From an uncultured Candidatus Saccharibacteria bacterium (lineage in GTDB: Bacteria; Patescibacteriota; Saccharimonadia; Saccharimonadales; Saccharimonadaceae), in assembly GCA_947253405.1 (NCBI GenBank), contig CAMXZF010000034.1, positions 1-6,900 of the forward strand: DNA of 6,900 nucleotides, read 5' to 3'. The notes below the pieces were generated by a model. It was not told the DNA's origin, searched no databases, and was given only the letters and a program-made list of their open reading frames with translations. Position 1 is the first letter of the stretch, and the number at the start of each line of letters is the position of its first letter. Made by a program: the position numbers and the translations under genes. Shown piece after piece: positions 6,804 to 6,900 of this stretch.

Positions 6804-6811
6804 TTTCCTTT
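6804..6811 (-). promoter_or_regulatory. Ribosome binding site of ftsL-like gene
   Basis: AAAGGAAA lies 9-10 nt before the ATG at 6794, with core AAGGA. The spacing is slightly long. It is the only purine-rich, GG-containing element in an otherwise A/T leader, which supports this start. Confidence 0.65.
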
Positions 6812-6819
6812 CAGTAATC

Positions 6820-6839
6820 TTTTTATTTTTTATTTTTTA
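6820..6839. repeat. Short T6A tandem repeat in leader
   Basis: On the plus strand T5A, T6A and T6A follow each other with a 7-bp period. In the minus-strand transcript this is an A-rich tract between any promoter and the ftsL ribosome binding site. It may keep the leader unstructured, or it may be simple low-complexity sequence. Confidence 0.6.
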
Positions 6840-6866
6840 TAATCTATCTTTTTGCATAGAAGTTAT

Positions 6867-6895
6867 ATTAAATTTAATTACTTCTTAAATTTAAT
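6867..6895. repeat. Repeated AT palindrome upstream of the operon
   Basis: TTAAATTTAAT occurs twice, at 6868-6878 and 6885-6895, with starts 17 bp apart. Each copy contains the perfect palindrome TTAAATTTAA, and the first extends to the 12-bp palindrome ATTAAATTTAAT at 6867-6878. The location 70-100 bp before the first gene would suit an operator or promoter element. Composition is almost pure A/T, so chance cannot be excluded. Confidence 0.5.
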
Positions 6896-6900
6896 CTAAA

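Larger units (their letters stand above)
6795..6900 (-). promoter_or_regulatory. AT-rich 5' leader, probable promoter region
   Basis: This non-coding stretch precedes the first visible gene. Possible minus-strand -10 hexamers are TATAAC near 6865 and TATAAA near 6840, but neither has a convincing -35 partner. The sequence is so A/T-rich that matches are expected by chance. No coding frame, tRNA or riboswitch-like structure is apparent. Whether the operon starts here or continues from mraZ/rsmH upstream cannot be told, because the window ends. Confidence 0.3.

Noticed and set aside
1..6900. CRISPR arrays, tRNA or rRNA genes, toxin-antitoxin, phage or defence genes
   Set aside because: None seen on either strand. 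Nearly the whole window is accounted for by conserved division and cell-wall genes, and no gene-free stretch exceeds 300 bases.

Overview
This 6.9 kb window is a compact, single-direction (minus strand) division and cell-wall (dcw) operon from an AT-rich bacterium. In transcription order it reads ftsL-like, ftsI, mraY, ftsW, murG, ftsQ. Every gene is intact. The genes are packed with start/stop overlaps, and UGA and UAA/UAG act as ordinary stops with no in-frame UGA in any product. The style of the proteins suggests a Patescibacteria/CPR genome, most likely Candidatus Saccharibacteria. Points in favour are MurG with HDSD in place of HEQN, MraY with a PTMAG loop, a Cys pair in the FtsW loop, long basic tails on several membrane proteins, and no mur ligases between the division genes. 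UGA as stop argues against Gracilibacteria/Absconditabacteria, which reassign UGA to Gly. The phylum call is inference from family knowledge and has not been tested.

Layout from high to low coordinate: 6795-6900 is a very AT-rich leader with a repeated palindrome, a T6A tandem repeat and the ftsL ribosome binding site. 6429-6794 is the FtsL-like protein. 6381-6428 is a 48-nt gap taken up largely by a hairpin just before ftsI. 4614-6380 is ftsI, 3577-4617 mraY, 2186-3580 ftsW, 1051-2250 murG and 156-1064 ftsQ. Below 156 there may be the first 28 codons of another gene. The window then ends in 47 bases that are not biological: an Illumina Nextera read-2 adapter with what looks like its 10-nt index.

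The genes form one functional unit. MraY and MurG make lipid I and lipid II on the inner face of the membrane. FtsW polymerises lipid II and FtsI crosslinks the new glycan at the septum. FtsQ and the FtsL-like protein are the bitopic scaffold that recruits and activates FtsWI. Each of mraY, ftsW, murG and ftsQ has its Shine-Dalgarno sequence inside the last codons of the gene before it, as expected for translational coupling. ftsI is the exception, with no visible Shine-Dalgarno and a hairpin in front.

I see no undescribed biological system here. The region is conserved core machinery. The points worth checking are the untrimmed adapter, the stripped-down cluster, the hairpin before ftsI, the 65-nt ftsW/murG overlap and the extracytoplasmic cysteine pairs.
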